Assembly (NCBI RefSeq): GCF_000715075.1
Contig: NC_134100.1
Location: 32,966,042-33,030,041, forward strand
Direction of reading: 5' to 3'
Origin: Nicotiana tabacum
Lineage: Eukaryota > Streptophyta > Magnoliopsida > Solanales > Solanaceae
DNA: 64,000 nt
The notes under the pieces are model-generated. The model was not told the DNA's origin. It made no database searches and saw nothing but the letters and a program-made list of their open reading frames with translations. This document shows positions 1 to 11,528 of the stretch, piece by piece. Position 1 is the stretch's first letter. Every line of letters begins with the position of its first letter. Made by a program: the position numbers and the translations under genes.

Positions 1-108
1 TGTAAAAGCTTTCCGGAAAACGATACAGACCATTCAAATAGAGCTATGAGAGGTCTCAAAATATGAAAATAAAGTATAGTACTCAAAAGGACCCATCAGG
101 TCGTCACA
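1..108 (-). mobile_element. Beginning of the 3' LTR of gypsy element A (runs off left edge)
   Basis: On the minus strand this segment begins TGTGACGACC and continues off the window. It aligns by eye with the minus-strand start of the split 5' LTR at 22577 and below: both share the blocks ACTCAAAAGGA, AGAGGTCTC and AAAAGCTTT in the same order. It directly follows a polypurine tract and the pol remnant, so it is the 3' LTR of the same element. Confidence 0.8.
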
Positions 109-122
109 TTCTCCACCTCTAA
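109..122 (-). other. Polypurine tract of element A
   Basis: The minus strand reads TTAGAGGTGGAGAA immediately before the LTR start TGTGACG. A purine run touching the 3' LTR is the usual plus-strand primer of LTR retrotransposons. The same arrangement is seen in elements B, D and H in this window. Confidence 0.75.
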
Positions 123-310
123 AAGAAACGTTCGTCCTTGAACGGACATAGAAAAGTACCTTGACTGGTAAAAAGGTGTAGGTATCTATTCCGTATATCG
201 GACTCGAACTCTAACGTAGACTCCTCGATCGGCTGACCTCTCCAATGCACTTTCACAGAAGGAAAACTCTTAGATCTCAACTTACAAACCTGTCGGTCTA
301 AAATGGCCAT
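119..310 (-). pseudogene. Chromodomain remnant, C-terminus of element A polyprotein
   Basis: An open stretch of 63 residues contains AILDRQVCKLRSKSFPSVKV followed by HWRGQPIEESTLEFES. This is the W-x-G-x-P...E-x-T-x-E pattern of the degenerate chromodomain at the end of chromovirus integrases; the usual Trp in the last motif is Leu here. Such domains are thought to steer integration to heterochromatin. The end of the frame carries the CPFKDERFF tail that overlaps the pre-PPT region. It overlaps the next fragment by 13 bases in another frame, so a frameshift separates them. Confidence 0.8.
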
Positions 311-594
311 CGCTCTTCCTCATAGGTCAGATTTTCATCAAGTTGCACCGTGCTGAAGTCCAAAACATGTGACCTGTCTGCATGGTACTTTTGAAACATA
401 AAAATATGAAATACCGGATGTACCCCTATTAGGCTAGGAGGCAATGTAAGCCTATAAACAACCTTCCCAACTCTCTTCAAGATCTCAAACGGGCCAATAA
501 ACCTCGAGCAGAACTTGCCCTTCTTCCCAAACTGCATCACTCCCTTCATAGGAGACACTTGGAGAAGAACCTTCTCGCCCACCATATAAGCCAC
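298..594 (-). pseudogene. Integrase C-terminal region, element A
   Basis: A 98-residue frame contains MVGEKVLLQVSPMKGVMQFG, RFIGPFEILKRVGKVVYRLT and GVHPVFHIFMFQKYH. These form the GPY/F-type module (GPF-x-I...R-x-G...Y-x-L) of gypsy integrases, followed by the linker to the chromodomain. It ends in frame 1 while the chromodomain continues in another, which is direct evidence of an indel near position 300. Confidence 0.85.
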
Positions 595-724
595 ATCTTG
601 AACCCTCTAGTCCGCATAACTCTTTTTCCTAGACTGAGTTGTACAAAGTCGCTCCTGAATCACCTTAACCTTCTCCAAAGCATCACGAAACAAATTAGTT
701 CCCAACAATCTAGCCTCCTCGGGC

Positions 725-1394
725 TCAAACTAACCAATCGGCGAACGATATCGCCTCCCATATAAGGCCTCGTACGGAGCCATCTGGATACTCGAATAAT
801 AGTTGTTGTTGTAGGCAAACTCCGCTAGAGGTAAATATTCGTCCCACTGAACCCGAAATCCATAGAGCATGCCCACAACATGTCCTCCAATATCTGAATA
901 GTACACTCGGACTGTTAGTCCATCTAAGGATAAAATGATGTACATAGCTTAACCCGTGTGCCCAACTCACGCTGCACGACTCTCCAAAAATATAACGTGT
1001 GCGTGCCTCAATTAGAAATGATAGAAATAAGCACGCCGTGTAGGCGGATAATCTACCGGATGTAAATCTGAGCCAACCACTCTGAAGAAGAAGAAGTCAT
1101 CACCGGAATGAAGTGTGTGGACTTAGTCAACCGGTCTACAATAGCCTAGACTATGTTAAATTTCCTCAAGGTCCGTGGTAAGCCTACCACAAAACCGATA
1201 GTGATGCGCTCCCACTTTCACTCCGGGATCTCCAATCTCTAAGTCAACCCACCCGATTTCTGATGCTCATACTTCACCTGTTGACAATTCAAACACTAAG
1301 AGACATAAGCAACAATATCTTTCCTCATTTTTTGCCACTAATAGTATTGTTTCAAGTCACGGTACATCTTCGTGACACCTGGGTGAATGGAATA
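725..1394 (-). pseudogene. Integrase catalytic core, heavily decayed, element A
   Basis: The best preserved part is 730-945, with PLAEFAYNNNYYSSIQMAPY and ALYGRRYRSPIG, the conserved end of the gypsy integrase core. Between about 950 and 1394 only short scraps of the DDE core can be recognised and the frame is broken repeatedly. An intact catalytic triad cannot be traced. Confidence 0.75.
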
Positions 1395-1735
1395 TCACGA
1401 ATTGTGAGCCTCCTCAAGGATCAACTCTCTCAACCCATCAACATTTGGAACACAAATCTGAACCTGAAGGCGCATAACAGCATCATCACCAATCACAACC
1501 TCCTTAGCACTACCCCGCTGCACTGTGTCCCTCAACACCAATAAGTGAGGATCATCAAACTGGCAAGCCTTGATATGCTCCAACAGCGGTGAATGTGCCA
1601 AAACATAAGCAAGAAACAGACTAGGCTCCGAAACATCCAGCCTTACAAACCGATTGGCCATAGCCTGAACATCCATAGCCAATAGCCTCTCCCCTACCGG
1701 TAATCATGCAAAGCTGCCCATGCTCTCAACCTTTC
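1395..1735 (-). pseudogene. RNase H-integrase linker and start of integrase, element A
   Basis: A 95-residue frame reads MAMDVQAMANRFVRLDVSEP, later DDPHLLVLRDTVQRG and NVDGLRELILEEAHNS. This is the linker and the entry into the zinc-binding (HHCC) part of integrase. The same segment is seen in element D at 29700-30000. The frame closes at AHNS, just where the His residues of the zinc domain would start. Confidence 0.8.
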
Positions 1736-1739
1736 TACT

Positions 1740-2300
1740 CTATGCATCGGCCACTACATTGGCCTTCCCTAGATAATATAATATGGTAATATCATAGTCT
1801 TTTAGCAACTCTAACCATCTCCGCTTCCACAAATTAAGGTCTTTCTGCTTGAACAGGTGCTGAAGACTCCGATGGTAGGTATAGACTTCACATCGTAAGC
1901 CGTATAGATAGTGCCTCCAAATCTTCATCACGTGAATAATGGCTACCAATTATAAATCATGCACAGGGTAATTCTTCTCATGAACCTTCAACTGCCGAGA
2001 CACGTAGGCAATCGCCCTACGATCTCACATCAACACCGCGCCAAGCCTAATACATGATGTATCACAATACACGGTGTAAGATCCCAAACCTGTAGGCAAC
2101 ACCAACACTGAGGCCGTAGTCAATGCAGTCTTGAGCTTCTGAAAGCTCGCTCCACACTCGTATGACCATCTGAAAATAGCACCCTTCTGGGTCAATCTAG
2201 TCAAAGGAGCTACGATGGTTGAAAATCCCTCCACCACAAAACGACGATAATGCCCAACCAACCCAATGAAACACCCAATCTCAGTAACGGTAGAAGGCAT
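1740..2300 (-). pseudogene. RNase H region, element A
   Basis: Two frames cover the domain. The first (2300-2025) has [20 protein letters not shown] and GSYTVYCDTSCIRLGAVL, with the first catalytic Asp in the YCD motif. The second (1949-1740) has [20 protein letters not shown] and ends KANVVADA. The normal TDHRSL motif reads TYHRSL, so a catalytic Asp is replaced by Tyr. A break at about 1950-2025 separates the halves. Confidence 0.85.
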
Positions 2301-2755
2301 GGGCCAACGAATGCCACCGAATCAAGCCAAAATTTGCACTTAGAGAATTTACCATAAAGCTTCTTCTCCCTTAAAGTCTGGAGCATGATGCGCAAGTGCT
2401 GCTCATGATCCTCCCGGCTATGAGAATACACCAATATATCATCAATGAACACGATGATGAAGAAATCAAGATAAGGCTGAAACCCGTTGTTATTCAAGTG
2501 CATAAAGGATGTTGGGGCATTGGTCAACCCAAAATACATCACCAAAAACTCATAGTGACCATAGCGGGTCCTGAAAGTCATCTTCAGAATATCTGAAGCC
2601 CGAATATTCAACTGATGGTACCTCGATTTCAAGTCAATATTCGAGAATACCTTAGCACCATGAAGCTGGTCAAACAAATCATCAATATGCAGTAGTGGGT
2701 ATTTGTTCTTGATAGTAACCTTGTTCAGTTGTCTGTAGTCAATATACAATCTCAT
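2210..2755 (-). pseudogene. Reverse transcriptase palm/fingers, element A
   Basis: A 181-residue frame shows [34 protein letters not shown] (first catalytic Asp), [20 protein letters not shown] and [16 protein letters not shown] text with the catalytic pair present as FIDDILVYS. It continues through [22 protein letters not shown] copies element RNA into DNA in cytoplasmic particles. The motif residues survive, but the frame shifts near 2330 into the RNase H side, and the N-terminal part lies in a different frame (2739-3068). Confidence 0.9.
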
Positions 2756-3193
2756 AGCCGTCTTTCTTCTTTACAAATAGAACTGTAGCACCCCATGGCG
2801 AAACTCTTGGTCGGATAAAAACCTTATCAAGAAACTCCAGAAGTTGTTCCGTTAATTCCTTCAACTCTACTGATGCCATGCGATATGGTGGAATAGATAT
2901 TGGCTGAGTGCTCGGTACCAAGTCAGTACCAAAATCAATATCTCTATCGAGCAGCATGCTCGGTAGGTCTGCTGGGAACACATTTGAAAAGTCTCTAACT
3001 ACCAGAAATGACTGAACAATAGGAGTATCAGCACTAACATCCTCACAAAGACTAAGTACGCCAAACACCCCTTATCAACCATCCGTTGTGCCTTTAGTAA
3101 AGAAACCGCCCTACTAGGAACATGACTCAATGAACCTCTCCACTCCAACCTCCACACTACTAGGAACATGTATCCTACCAGGGGCGGACCCAC
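2739..3193 (-). pseudogene. Protease-RT linker and RT N-terminus, element A (5' truncated)
   Basis: The segment 3068-2739 contains SFLVVRDFSNVFPADLPSML, RDIDFGTDLVPSTQPISIPP and [16 protein letters not shown], the start of gypsy RT. Upstream, 3193-2999 carries LEWRGSLSHVPSRAVSLLKA in another frame, which is the stretch after the protease. Similarity ends abruptly beside a 14-base direct repeat (CTACTAGGAACATG at about 3113 and 3167), so the 5' side was lost by a deletion with rearranged ends. Confidence 0.85.
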
Positions 3194-3216
3194 GTAGGGT
3201 CAAAAAGATTCAAATG

Positions 3217-4209
3217 TGTCACGACCTAAAATCCCAACCTCGGGGTCATGATAGCACCAAACATCCACTTACTAGGAAAGCCAACATTAGTACACAACTA
3301 TTCATTTTAAACAAATTTTAAAAGCAGTTTAATAAGAAGCAAAGCTGTAGAACCTCAAAATAAATATAATATACTCCAAACGTCGTCTAGTGTAATCCCG
3401 AAATCTGGTATTACAAGTACATGGGTTTCTAAAATACTACAATCAAAGGAAATAGAAATACAACTGTCTGAATGAAATAACAGTACAAAAGATAAGAAGG
3501 CGACTTCAGGGTCTGCGAACGCTGTGCAGCTCTACCTGAAGTCTCCGGATGAAAAGCAGTCTGAGTAATGCTTCCACTAGACACTACTGGGACCCACACA
3601 AAAAACTCTTCCTGCTACCAATCAACAATCAACCACGACTTTTCCTTTAGAACAAGCCTCCAAACCAATCGAATCAATGAAGCTGGGATGAAAATATCTT
3701 CAAAAATCTCTCTAGTCCGAGCTCTAGGTTTCAAAAATGGTGAAAGATAATGAAATCCTGTTTTTCATCTTTTATTTAACTGGGTGCCAGGTGCTCTTCC
3801 CATTCACAGAGCACATATTGTGTTCGCGAAGCACACATGCTAGTTGGCCTTCGCGTTCGCGAGCTCCCCACCACGTTCGCGATGGCATTCCACAGCCAAG
3901 CTTCCGCGTTCGCGAGTAATAGGTCGCGTTTGCTATGAAAAACCCCACATGCCTTCCCAGCCATCCCAAATCTACGCGTTCTCATGGGGTCTGCCGCGTT
4001 CGCAAAGGGCAGTCCCCCCCAAGACTTCGCATTGGTGACCTACCTCTCAAGTTCACGTAGTGTATTTAGCCCCAGCCCCAAATTTCCCTTCGCAATCGCG
4101 ATAGTGGCTTTGTGATCGCGAAGCATTGATACACCAGCAAACTCACAAGGCCCAAAAATGGTCCGAAATTAATTCGATACTCACCCGAGCCCCCGGGTTC
4201 TAACCCGAA
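3217..4209 (-). mobile_element. 5' LTR of element A, distal part (interrupted)
   Basis: The plus strand starts TGTCACGACCT, the reverse complement of an LTR 3' end, at the edge of the pol remnant. No tRNA-Met primer site follows it, in contrast to elements B and H. The LTR is cut at 4209 by the B array and resumes at 22127, ending GGGTCATCACA at 22577. Together the two parts make an LTR of about 1.44 kb. Confidence 0.7.
3820..4130. repeat. Cluster of CpG-rich short palindromes in LTR A
   Basis: Motifs such as CGCGTTCGCGAG, GTTCGCGA, TTCGCGAG, CGCAATCGCGA and GATCGCGAAG recur irregularly every 15-40 bases. The surrounding LTR is AT-rich. Similar clusters with different core words occur in the LTRs of B, D and in the array spacer. 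Confidence 0.7.
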
Positions 4210-4885
4210 TGTCACGACCCAAAAATCCAACTAGTCGTGATGGCACCTAACCCAACCCGCTAGGTAAGCCAATAATAATAAACATAATCTAAAGATAACG
4301 ATAAGAGTCAAAAAGTGAAATAACTGAAATTAATACATTTTTTCCAAGGACTGGTAGTACAAGTCGTGAGCTTTTAAGACTTAAAATTTACAAAGCTGGT
4401 ATGAAATAAATACATCCTCTGTTCAAAATATACATAAACAGATTTACAAATATAAAGCTACCATGAACAAGAGGCAGTAATAATCAAAATGCGGGTACAT
4501 CTTCAATTCTAGCTCCCGCCATACACACCAACGTCAGCTCCAAAATCTGCATTTAAGGTGCAGAAGTATAGTATGAGTAAAACCGACGTCATATAATCAA
4601 TAAGTAACAAAACTAACCTTACGTTGAAAGTAGTGACAAGCTCAGAAAACTATCAGAGTCCAACACCAAAAGCCAAATAACAGCCCGTAGTAATATAATG
4701 AAGGTAGTACAAGCAATGACTTAAAAGATATTATGCTCAGCTCGTTCACAGTTACAAAAAATAGACATACTTTTTAGGTATAACAGTAAAGCCCAAATCT
4801 TTCACCGGAGTCACCAAAATATGAGTATATCAGAAAAACTGTGATTTTCCCCAAACTTTTAACAACAGATAAGATATTTCATTAT

Positions 4886-5175
4886 CAGATAACATGAGGA
4901 AAGTACATCTCTATACCTACATATCAATATGCATGTCAAGTCATAAGTTATCATATACCGTCTAGCATGAGGAATATACATCTCAATGCCTACATGTCAA
5001 ATGTACATGTCAAATCATGAATGTTACAATACCGTCTAGCATGAGGAATATACATCTCAATGCCTACATGTCAAGTGTACATGTCAAATCATGAATGCCA
5101 CAATACCTTCTAGCATGAGGAAAATGGATCTCTATGCCTACATGCCAAGTATGCATGTCAAATGAATGATTTCAC
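4886..5175. repeat. Minisatellite of about 74-bp units in LTR B1
   Basis: Four diverged units are built around CTAGCATGAGGAATATACAT, TGCCTACATGTCAA and TACATGTCAAATCATGAATG. Unit starts (CTAGC) fall near 4962, 5036 and 5110, giving a 74-base period. Equivalent blocks lie at about 12190-12480 (B2) and 19380-19665 (B3), so the repeat belonged to the ancestral LTR. Confidence 0.8.
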
Positions 5176-5424
5176 GGTGATATTCCCAGGTACTATCACC
5201 CTCAACATACTCAAGCTATCTATCTCAATTGCCCACTTGTCACACACATACACACACAATCACTTAGCACTGTACGGGTGCCTGGCTAATAAGCCCCTCA
5301 CCAAAGCACGTGTATATATATCAATGTGCCTGCGCTCACTGCTAGTATGTCAGACTTCGGAGGGGCGGATCCTGCCCAAGCGCAAAAGCCAATAAGACCT
5401 ACTGCGGCGTGCAACCCGATCCAC

Positions 5425-5496
<72 letters not shown>
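5425..5496. repeat. (AAT)n microsatellite in LTR B1
   Basis: About 24 perfect AAT units. At the same site LTR B3 has only a few AAT units and B2 has an imperfect AT-rich stretch, so this is an expansion within B1. Long Asn or Leu/Ile runs predicted across it are artefacts of the repeat. Confidence 0.95.
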
Positions 5497-5497
<1 letters not shown>

Positions 5498-6579
5498 GTA
5501 ATAAAGCCAATATGGCTTGATGCGGCGTGCATTCCGATCCACAATAACACTCACAACACGGCTCTCAGGCCCACCTCAGCCATCAATCTCTCAAGTCTCA
5601 AGGGCTCACAATCTCGTACCACTCAACCCAAACAATGATAATATGTGATATAACAGTGAATGATGAATAGAGACTAAGATATAATATGCAAATGAAGAAT
5701 CATGACTAAGTATATAATTACTGTTAGAGTAGATAACTCAAAACAATAGAAATAGCCTCATTAGGTCTCAACCAAATAAGCACATAGCCTAAACATTATT
5801 TCTAACATGAATCACAACTCAATTACTCTAACAAGTAGAAATTACACGAATGGAACAAGATATAACAACAAAACAAGTACGGTCATAGTCTAATAATCAA
5901 CTTGAATCATGATTATCCTGATGCACACCCACACGCTTATCACCTAGAATGTGCGTCACCCCAATACATTTCTTATGACATAGTTCCCAGGGTTAAGTAC
6001 TCTCAAATCCAAGTTTAGATATGTTACTTACCTCGAACAAGCCAAATCCAATATCGAGCAAGCTAAACAATACTCTAGAAATGCCATCCCGCCCATATCA
6101 ACCACCGAACGACTCAAAACTAGCCAAAAGCAACTCAAAAACATCAAATAATGCCTAAGGAAAAAATTTTGAATGAGAAAGGTCGAGTCTTAACACATTT
6201 ACTCAAAGTCAACCAAAAAGTCAAACCCAGGCCCGCACCTCGGAACTCGACAAAATCACAAAATCCAATAACCCATTCAATTACTAGTCCAACCATACTA
6301 ATTTCACTCAAATTCGACTCCGAATCGATGTTCAAAAATAAAAAATTCACTTTAGGAAAATTTAGACAATACCCCTCAATTTCTCTTTAAAATTCATAAT
6401 CCAAATGCCAAAATCAAAGATAGATTCATAAAATATAATTACAATCGAGTAGAAAATACTTACCACAATCCATGTGGTGAAAACTGCCTCCAAAATCGCC
6501 CAAATCCGAGCTCTATAGTTCAAAATATGATAAACATGAACTCAAAATCCCAAAATTTGATATTTTACTGCACTGCCAG

Positions 6580-7010
6580 TGGTCCTTCTTCGGGATCACA
6601 GTTACAAACCTCGCGATCGCAATTCCAAAATTGTCCAGCACAATTTTTTTACCCTTCGCGATCGCGGCCATTTCCCCGCGATCACGATGAACAAATTCCA
6701 TTACCTTCCTAAACTCTTTCCAGACAGCCTATAGTAGAACGGCTATAACATTTTGTACAAAACTGCAAATGACAAACGGTTTGATTTTTGGAAAACTAGA
6801 AACAATGGGCTACAAATTTTGTTTTTGGATCATCTCCAAATTCATTATAGATTGCAAAACATTTTGTACAAAACTGCAAATGACAAACGGTTTGATTTTT
6901 TAAATTCATCTCAGTGACAACAGAATTTATTCTTCGCGAAGTTTCCTCCGCGAACGTAATTCACTATTCTTGTTTTTCCATTTTACTCGTCACGATCGCG
7001 ATGCACACCC
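6580..7010. repeat. CpG-rich palindrome cluster in LTR B1 (GCGATCGCG type)
   Basis: Words such as CTTCGCGATCGCG, CTCGCGATCGC, CGCGATCACGATG and CACGATCGCGATG recur. The cluster is present at the same place in B2 (about 13850-14235) and B3 (about 21100-21420), with CpG losses differing between copies. This pattern is what deamination of methylated CpG would leave. Confidence 0.75.
6749..6901. repeat. Exact direct duplication of about 45 bp inside LTR B1
   Basis: A segment starting CATTTTGTACAAAACTGCAA and ending GGTTTGATTTTT occurs at about 6749-6794 and again, identically, at about 6857-6901. LTRs B2 and B3 have only the first copy. The second replaces sequence they keep as AAGATATAAGCTTCT or AAATATAAGTTTCT, so it is a later event in B1. 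Confidence 0.8.
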
Positions 7011-7706
7011 ATGTAGCAAAAAATCACCAGTTAAAAATGGTCTAAAAATGGTTCGAAATAACCCTGAAACCCACCCGAGCCCCTCGGAACCCCGTTGGAA
7101 CATACCAACAAGTCCCAAAACATAACACGGACCTATTCGAGGCCTCAAATCACACATAACAACATCAAAACCACGATTCGTCGATCAAGATCAATCTCTT
7201 AAGTTCATAAACATCAAATTTCGAACCAACTGTCTGATTCAAGCCTAACAAATCTGGAGTGGACCCAAATTTTGCATACAAGTTCCAAATGATATAACAA
7301 ACCTATTCCAACTCCCGAAACAATAATCCGAACCCGATATCGTCAAAGATAACTCTCGGTCAAACTTATGAACATTTCAAACCATCAAATTTCTAACTTT
7401 CGCCAATTAGTGCCAAAACCTTCTAGAAACATCCAAATGCAAATCCGGGCATACGCTCAAGTCTAAAATCACTATCCGGATCTAACGAAACCATCAAAAC
7501 TTCGATCCGATGTCAAATACATAAAATTCAAAATTAGTCAACTCTTCCAACATAAGGCTTCAAACGTGAAAATCATTCTTCTAAACTAATTTCGAACCAC
7601 CCAAAAATCGAAACCGATGATACGCACAAGTCATAATACATCATATGAAGATGTCAAACAACTGAACGGAATGCAAATGCTTAAAATGACTACTTGGGTC
7701 ATTACA

Positions 7707-7720
7707 TTCTCCCCCCACTT
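7707..7720 (-). other. Polypurine tract of internal region B-a
   Basis: The minus strand reads AAGTGGGGGGAGAA directly before the LTR start TGTAATGACCC. About 10 bases farther upstream on the element strand lies CGTTCGAGGATAAAC, the same pre-PPT word found in the second internal region. Confidence 0.85.
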
Positions 7721-10700
7721 AAGCATATGTTTATCCTCGAACGAGCTAAGAATCGTTCTAAACCCATCAAATCATTATGTAAACTCACCACGCACATACT
7801 CGTGGGTGATCTCACATCACCCCAATCCATATAAGCCTGACAACACAACCCAACTGAAGATCCTTTCTTCAACCTTAGCCCATAAACCTTTGAATCAAAT
7901 CTCCGACATCCGAAATCCATTACAACACCCGACTCTCACATCTATACATTGTATAAGTCCGAACAAGCTGTACCAAGACATAACCATAACCCAAAATGTA
8001 ATCACATGATATACCATATAACTCATATACTTACAGCAATAGCTTCTGACCACGATAGCTGCCTAAAAACAAACCTGATACCGATAATAAACCTCATATC
8101 AAATAAAAACCTTGTTCTAAACCTTCGTACGCTACCAATGATGAATGAGACATGCAGAAACTCATAACCACTCATCAAATCAACAACTCATGGATCTCTC
8201 TTGCCCGATAAGAACTATTTCTAAATTATAAGCTGACTTCCGATATTATTCTCCCAAACGTACCGCAATCAAATCTGATAGCACTCGTTCCAAGTCCAAC
8301 GACCTTATCTCACCCAATACAAGCTTCTCTACTGACATGCCACACCAATACTACCTATGCCACAAACCGTGCAAATTCGTGCACCGATAAGCAACAACTC
8401 AAATGCACCCAAAACGAAAAGTGAATCAAATGAGAGATCTGTCTCGCTGGCTCAATAGGTACCACCACAAACGCAATGCAATGAACCCATTACACATAGT
8501 AGATACAAGACACGCAAATCTAACACAAAAGAACATATCTCAACATAACTCCACTGCAATTCGTGACCCCATCCAAACACCGATCCATATGAAATACCTC
8601 GATGTTCAAAATCAACAACCATATGCAAGTAAAAAATAACCATATGAAGTGCATGACCATAACCATGGAGAAAAAGATAGCACAATATACCACCAACAGG
8701 AAAGACCATAACCAAGGCACAATCAGCCATTCAACTCCTCAATAACCATCTCGCTCAAATGTTTGCCTCATGGTCCAAACAGAAATGCATCTAGTGTGCA
8801 AATAACCAACAGATCAAAATCGATTATAGCATAGAAGAGTAACACATAGAACATATCAGAACACGAACAAGCTCAACTCCAACTGAATGTCACAGCCCTC
8901 AACAATAACAGTGCTGAGTCAACAAATCTGACCCGGTGTAGAATACACATCCTCATTGGGCCTACCAATGGGCCCCCAAATCAACTCCGGTCATCCACAG
9001 ATAGATAAGTAACCCTCCAAAGTCCACAATGACCTAACCATAACACATACTTTTAGTTATCTAACTTTGGCCATAACTTCACAGTCCGCAACCAAGGAAC
9101 AATTTGCCTCTGAGAACTCCCAGTCTCCAAATCCCTAGAATACCAGAATCACCGTATCCAATCCCAACTCGACCACTCAAGTGACTGACACATCCTTCAT
9201 ACACAATCATTCCACGAGAAATACTTCAAAAATTCTTTCGTGTCTCATAGCAAAATCTGAACATCAACAATCGACCGACTAGGCGAGTACTGCAATACCA
9301 ATGAAGCATCCGTAAGTCAAAACCCAGTGCACCTTCTGAAATGCGCGCCCTTCTCAGGTAATACCAAGTAGTACTAGCATTCATCTAAATATTTGGAACC
9401 GTCCATGCTGTCTAAGAATTCATGACATTCCCTTCAAAACTAAATCGTGACCTTGCACATGCAAATCTTATCAACCCTGAGTCACAAGTAGATTACATAC
9501 TCGATTAGCTAGAAACGTTCCACTTGATCCTACTCAAGAGAAAATCACAACGCACAATAAACTGCCATTGCTTGTAGAAAATATCCACCCCAAGTCGTGG
9601 TAGAAATCTTCGAGAACTCTACGAGACCCATGTGCACATAACCAAGCCATAAGAACTGAATTTCTCGAACCAAACCAAGTCACGTAGGTCGTCAAGCCCA
9701 AGAGTATTGGCACAAAACACATGTAGAGACTCATCACATCATAAGAACCAAAAGAACCGATTATACCCATTACCATGCTTACCCAATCTACCACCAATCA
9801 GTCCTATTTCTCCGAGTTCCTTCTGAATGTCCTTCAAGTTAACACTTCTCTTTTCCAATACACTATGATTCTTAACCCAAAGCTTAGTACAAGAGATCCT
9901 AGCATGAAACCACATCGCCCTGAAGCCCATAAGCCATTGTATTCCCTCTTAAGCTACCCAACTAAGCTACCCACTATGGGGAGACCTTATGTGAATGTGA
10001 CGTTGTTTCCTTAACCTCTCTAATGCTGAAATGTAGAATCCATAATGATATAGAAATGTCGTGAGTCCCAACACCATTCAATGCAATCTCAGATCTTAGC
10101 CTTTTACATTATCCAAAATTCCTCAAATGCCACATATGAATCTTGAATCCATTAGAACCTCCTCGAGGGTCCTCCGACCTATCCAATCTCAAATGCGTCG
10201 CCCAAACAAGCCGAATGACCTGTGCTCCATTAGCACACCAACACCCAAAGAAGTAATCCATACCCCTATGCAACCGAGTGAATCCCTTTTCTTAGTACAT
10301 TACATCCATCACAAACAAAAAACGTAAACCATTCCAAGACCTCCATATATCCATAAGGTGTAATGCATCTTGTATCTAGAAATTTCCTTACTTAATTAAT
10401 CCTCAAAACCAACCTCTGCAAGTCGTAACCGATCCACAAGTATGACTCTGACCGAAACCAATACAACACATAACCATGCAATCAAATCGTCAATAGAAGA
10501 CTCCCATACTTGGCTCACAATCATAGAATAAAATATCTGATAACTCACAATACCAATACTCTATTACTTCCATAATCCCATGCCGAGATTCAACCAAATC
10601 CTTTATAATCTCTTGCATCACAAACCATAAAATGACTCAAATCATATGCTAAGGTTGCATTCATCCTCGTGACAGTCAAATCAACTTTCTCAACTAACCC

Positions 10701-11511
10701 AAACTTAAATCGCAACACATATAACCCACTGGTAGAAGGAAACTCTCCACACAACATCATAAGAATCACACATCCGTAGACCACCACTCAGGAGATAACC
10801 CACCTATTTAGCCTCAAATTGGTATTTCACTGCGCCATACCATGGCCATAACAATCATGCAATCACTTAACCTTCTCGAGTCTAAACTCGTCAACAAGAC
10901 ATAAGAATCTACTTCATCCCATAACTGGACAACATGAAAGATCCGTCAACACGATCATAACTTGAGATTGTACAACATAACAAGACAGAAATCGAACATC
11001 CAATAGTCATTTTCACATTTTAAGCAACCCTTCTTGTCACATCAAGCCATCTGAACACATCCCACAATCACATCACATTCATCATATAGCTATCAAACCA
11101 CTCACCGAGCCATAAATCCCACTTCTAGGGACACTACCAGACATATGGGTCCAAAAGCACATACTCATACAACCGAAACCACCGAGCCTAAGCTGCAGTC
11201 TGAACCTGGCCTCAAATCATTCAGATTGGCCCATTACCAAAATGCAGAAAACACATCTCGTATCTCATCCGTGGAATCACAAGTCGTCGATGCATAGTTA
11301 ATACCGAGCACTTACATACGCATACAAGTGAGTGGAAGGAATTCAAAGAGGTACGCTTCAAGCTGAATCAATATTGCACGATAAGGAAAGAAAGATGGAA
11401 AATTTATCCTAAATGCCTTGTAGCCACTTGAAGATAGGTATGGATGTCATCATACCGATCCGCAAGACTCTACTAGACACTTGCTCATGACACGTAGAAC
11501 CTATAAATGTA

Positions 11512-11525
11512 GAGCTATGATACCA
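11512..11525 (-). other. Primer binding site (tRNA-Met type), internal region B-a
   Basis: The minus strand reads TGGTATCATAGCTC three bases after the LTR end. It matches the usual initiator-Met primer site TGGTATCAGAGC with one change. It sets the element orientation as minus. Confidence 0.85.
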
Positions 11526-11528
11526 GCT

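Larger units (their letters stand above)
119..3193 (-). pseudogene. Decayed pol of Ty3/gypsy chromovirus element A
   Basis: Read on the minus strand, fragments occur in the order protease-RT linker, reverse transcriptase, RNase H, integrase zinc region, integrase core, integrase C-terminus and chromodomain. That is the gypsy order (RT before integrase), and with the C-terminal chromodomain it marks a chromovirus, closest to the Tekay/Del type common in Solanaceae. Gag, the protease core and the primer site are absent: coding similarity stops at about 3193 and LTR begins at 3217. Many frameshifts and stops make it non-functional. Its wording matches element D on the opposite strand closely, so the two are relatives. 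Clade assignment is from family knowledge, not a search. Confidence 0.9.
4210..7706 (-). mobile_element. LTR B1 (3' terminal LTR of array B)
   Basis: It starts TGTCACGACCC and ends GGGTCATTACA on the plus strand, so on the element strand it runs TGTAATGACCC to GGGTCGTGACA. It is 3497 bases long. It aligns end to end with the other two B LTRs by eye. It differs by a long AAT microsatellite, an exact local duplication near 6750-6900 and many substitutions. Confidence 0.85.
7707..11528 (-). mobile_element. Internal region B-a, non-coding
   Basis: This 3822-base region lies between LTRs B2 and B1. I see no gag, protease, RT, RNase H or integrase motif in any frame, and the longest frames are unrelated to known retrotransposon proteins. 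It aligns with internal region B-b over its full length at roughly 90% by eye. It has indels of its own: it lacks a stretch of about 60 bases that B-b has at 16660-16720, and it keeps about 105 bases (10865-10970) that B-b lacks. The leader next to the primer site resembles that of coding element D. Confidence 0.8.

Noticed and set aside
5298..5550. Long poly-Asn and poly-Leu/Ile frames on both strands
   Set aside because: They are translations of the (AAT)n microsatellite in LTR B1, with no conserved flanking protein.
7617..11500. Several frames of 60-130 residues in the internal regions of B as host genes
   Set aside because: They are not conserved between the two internal copies as reading frames and carry no known domain.
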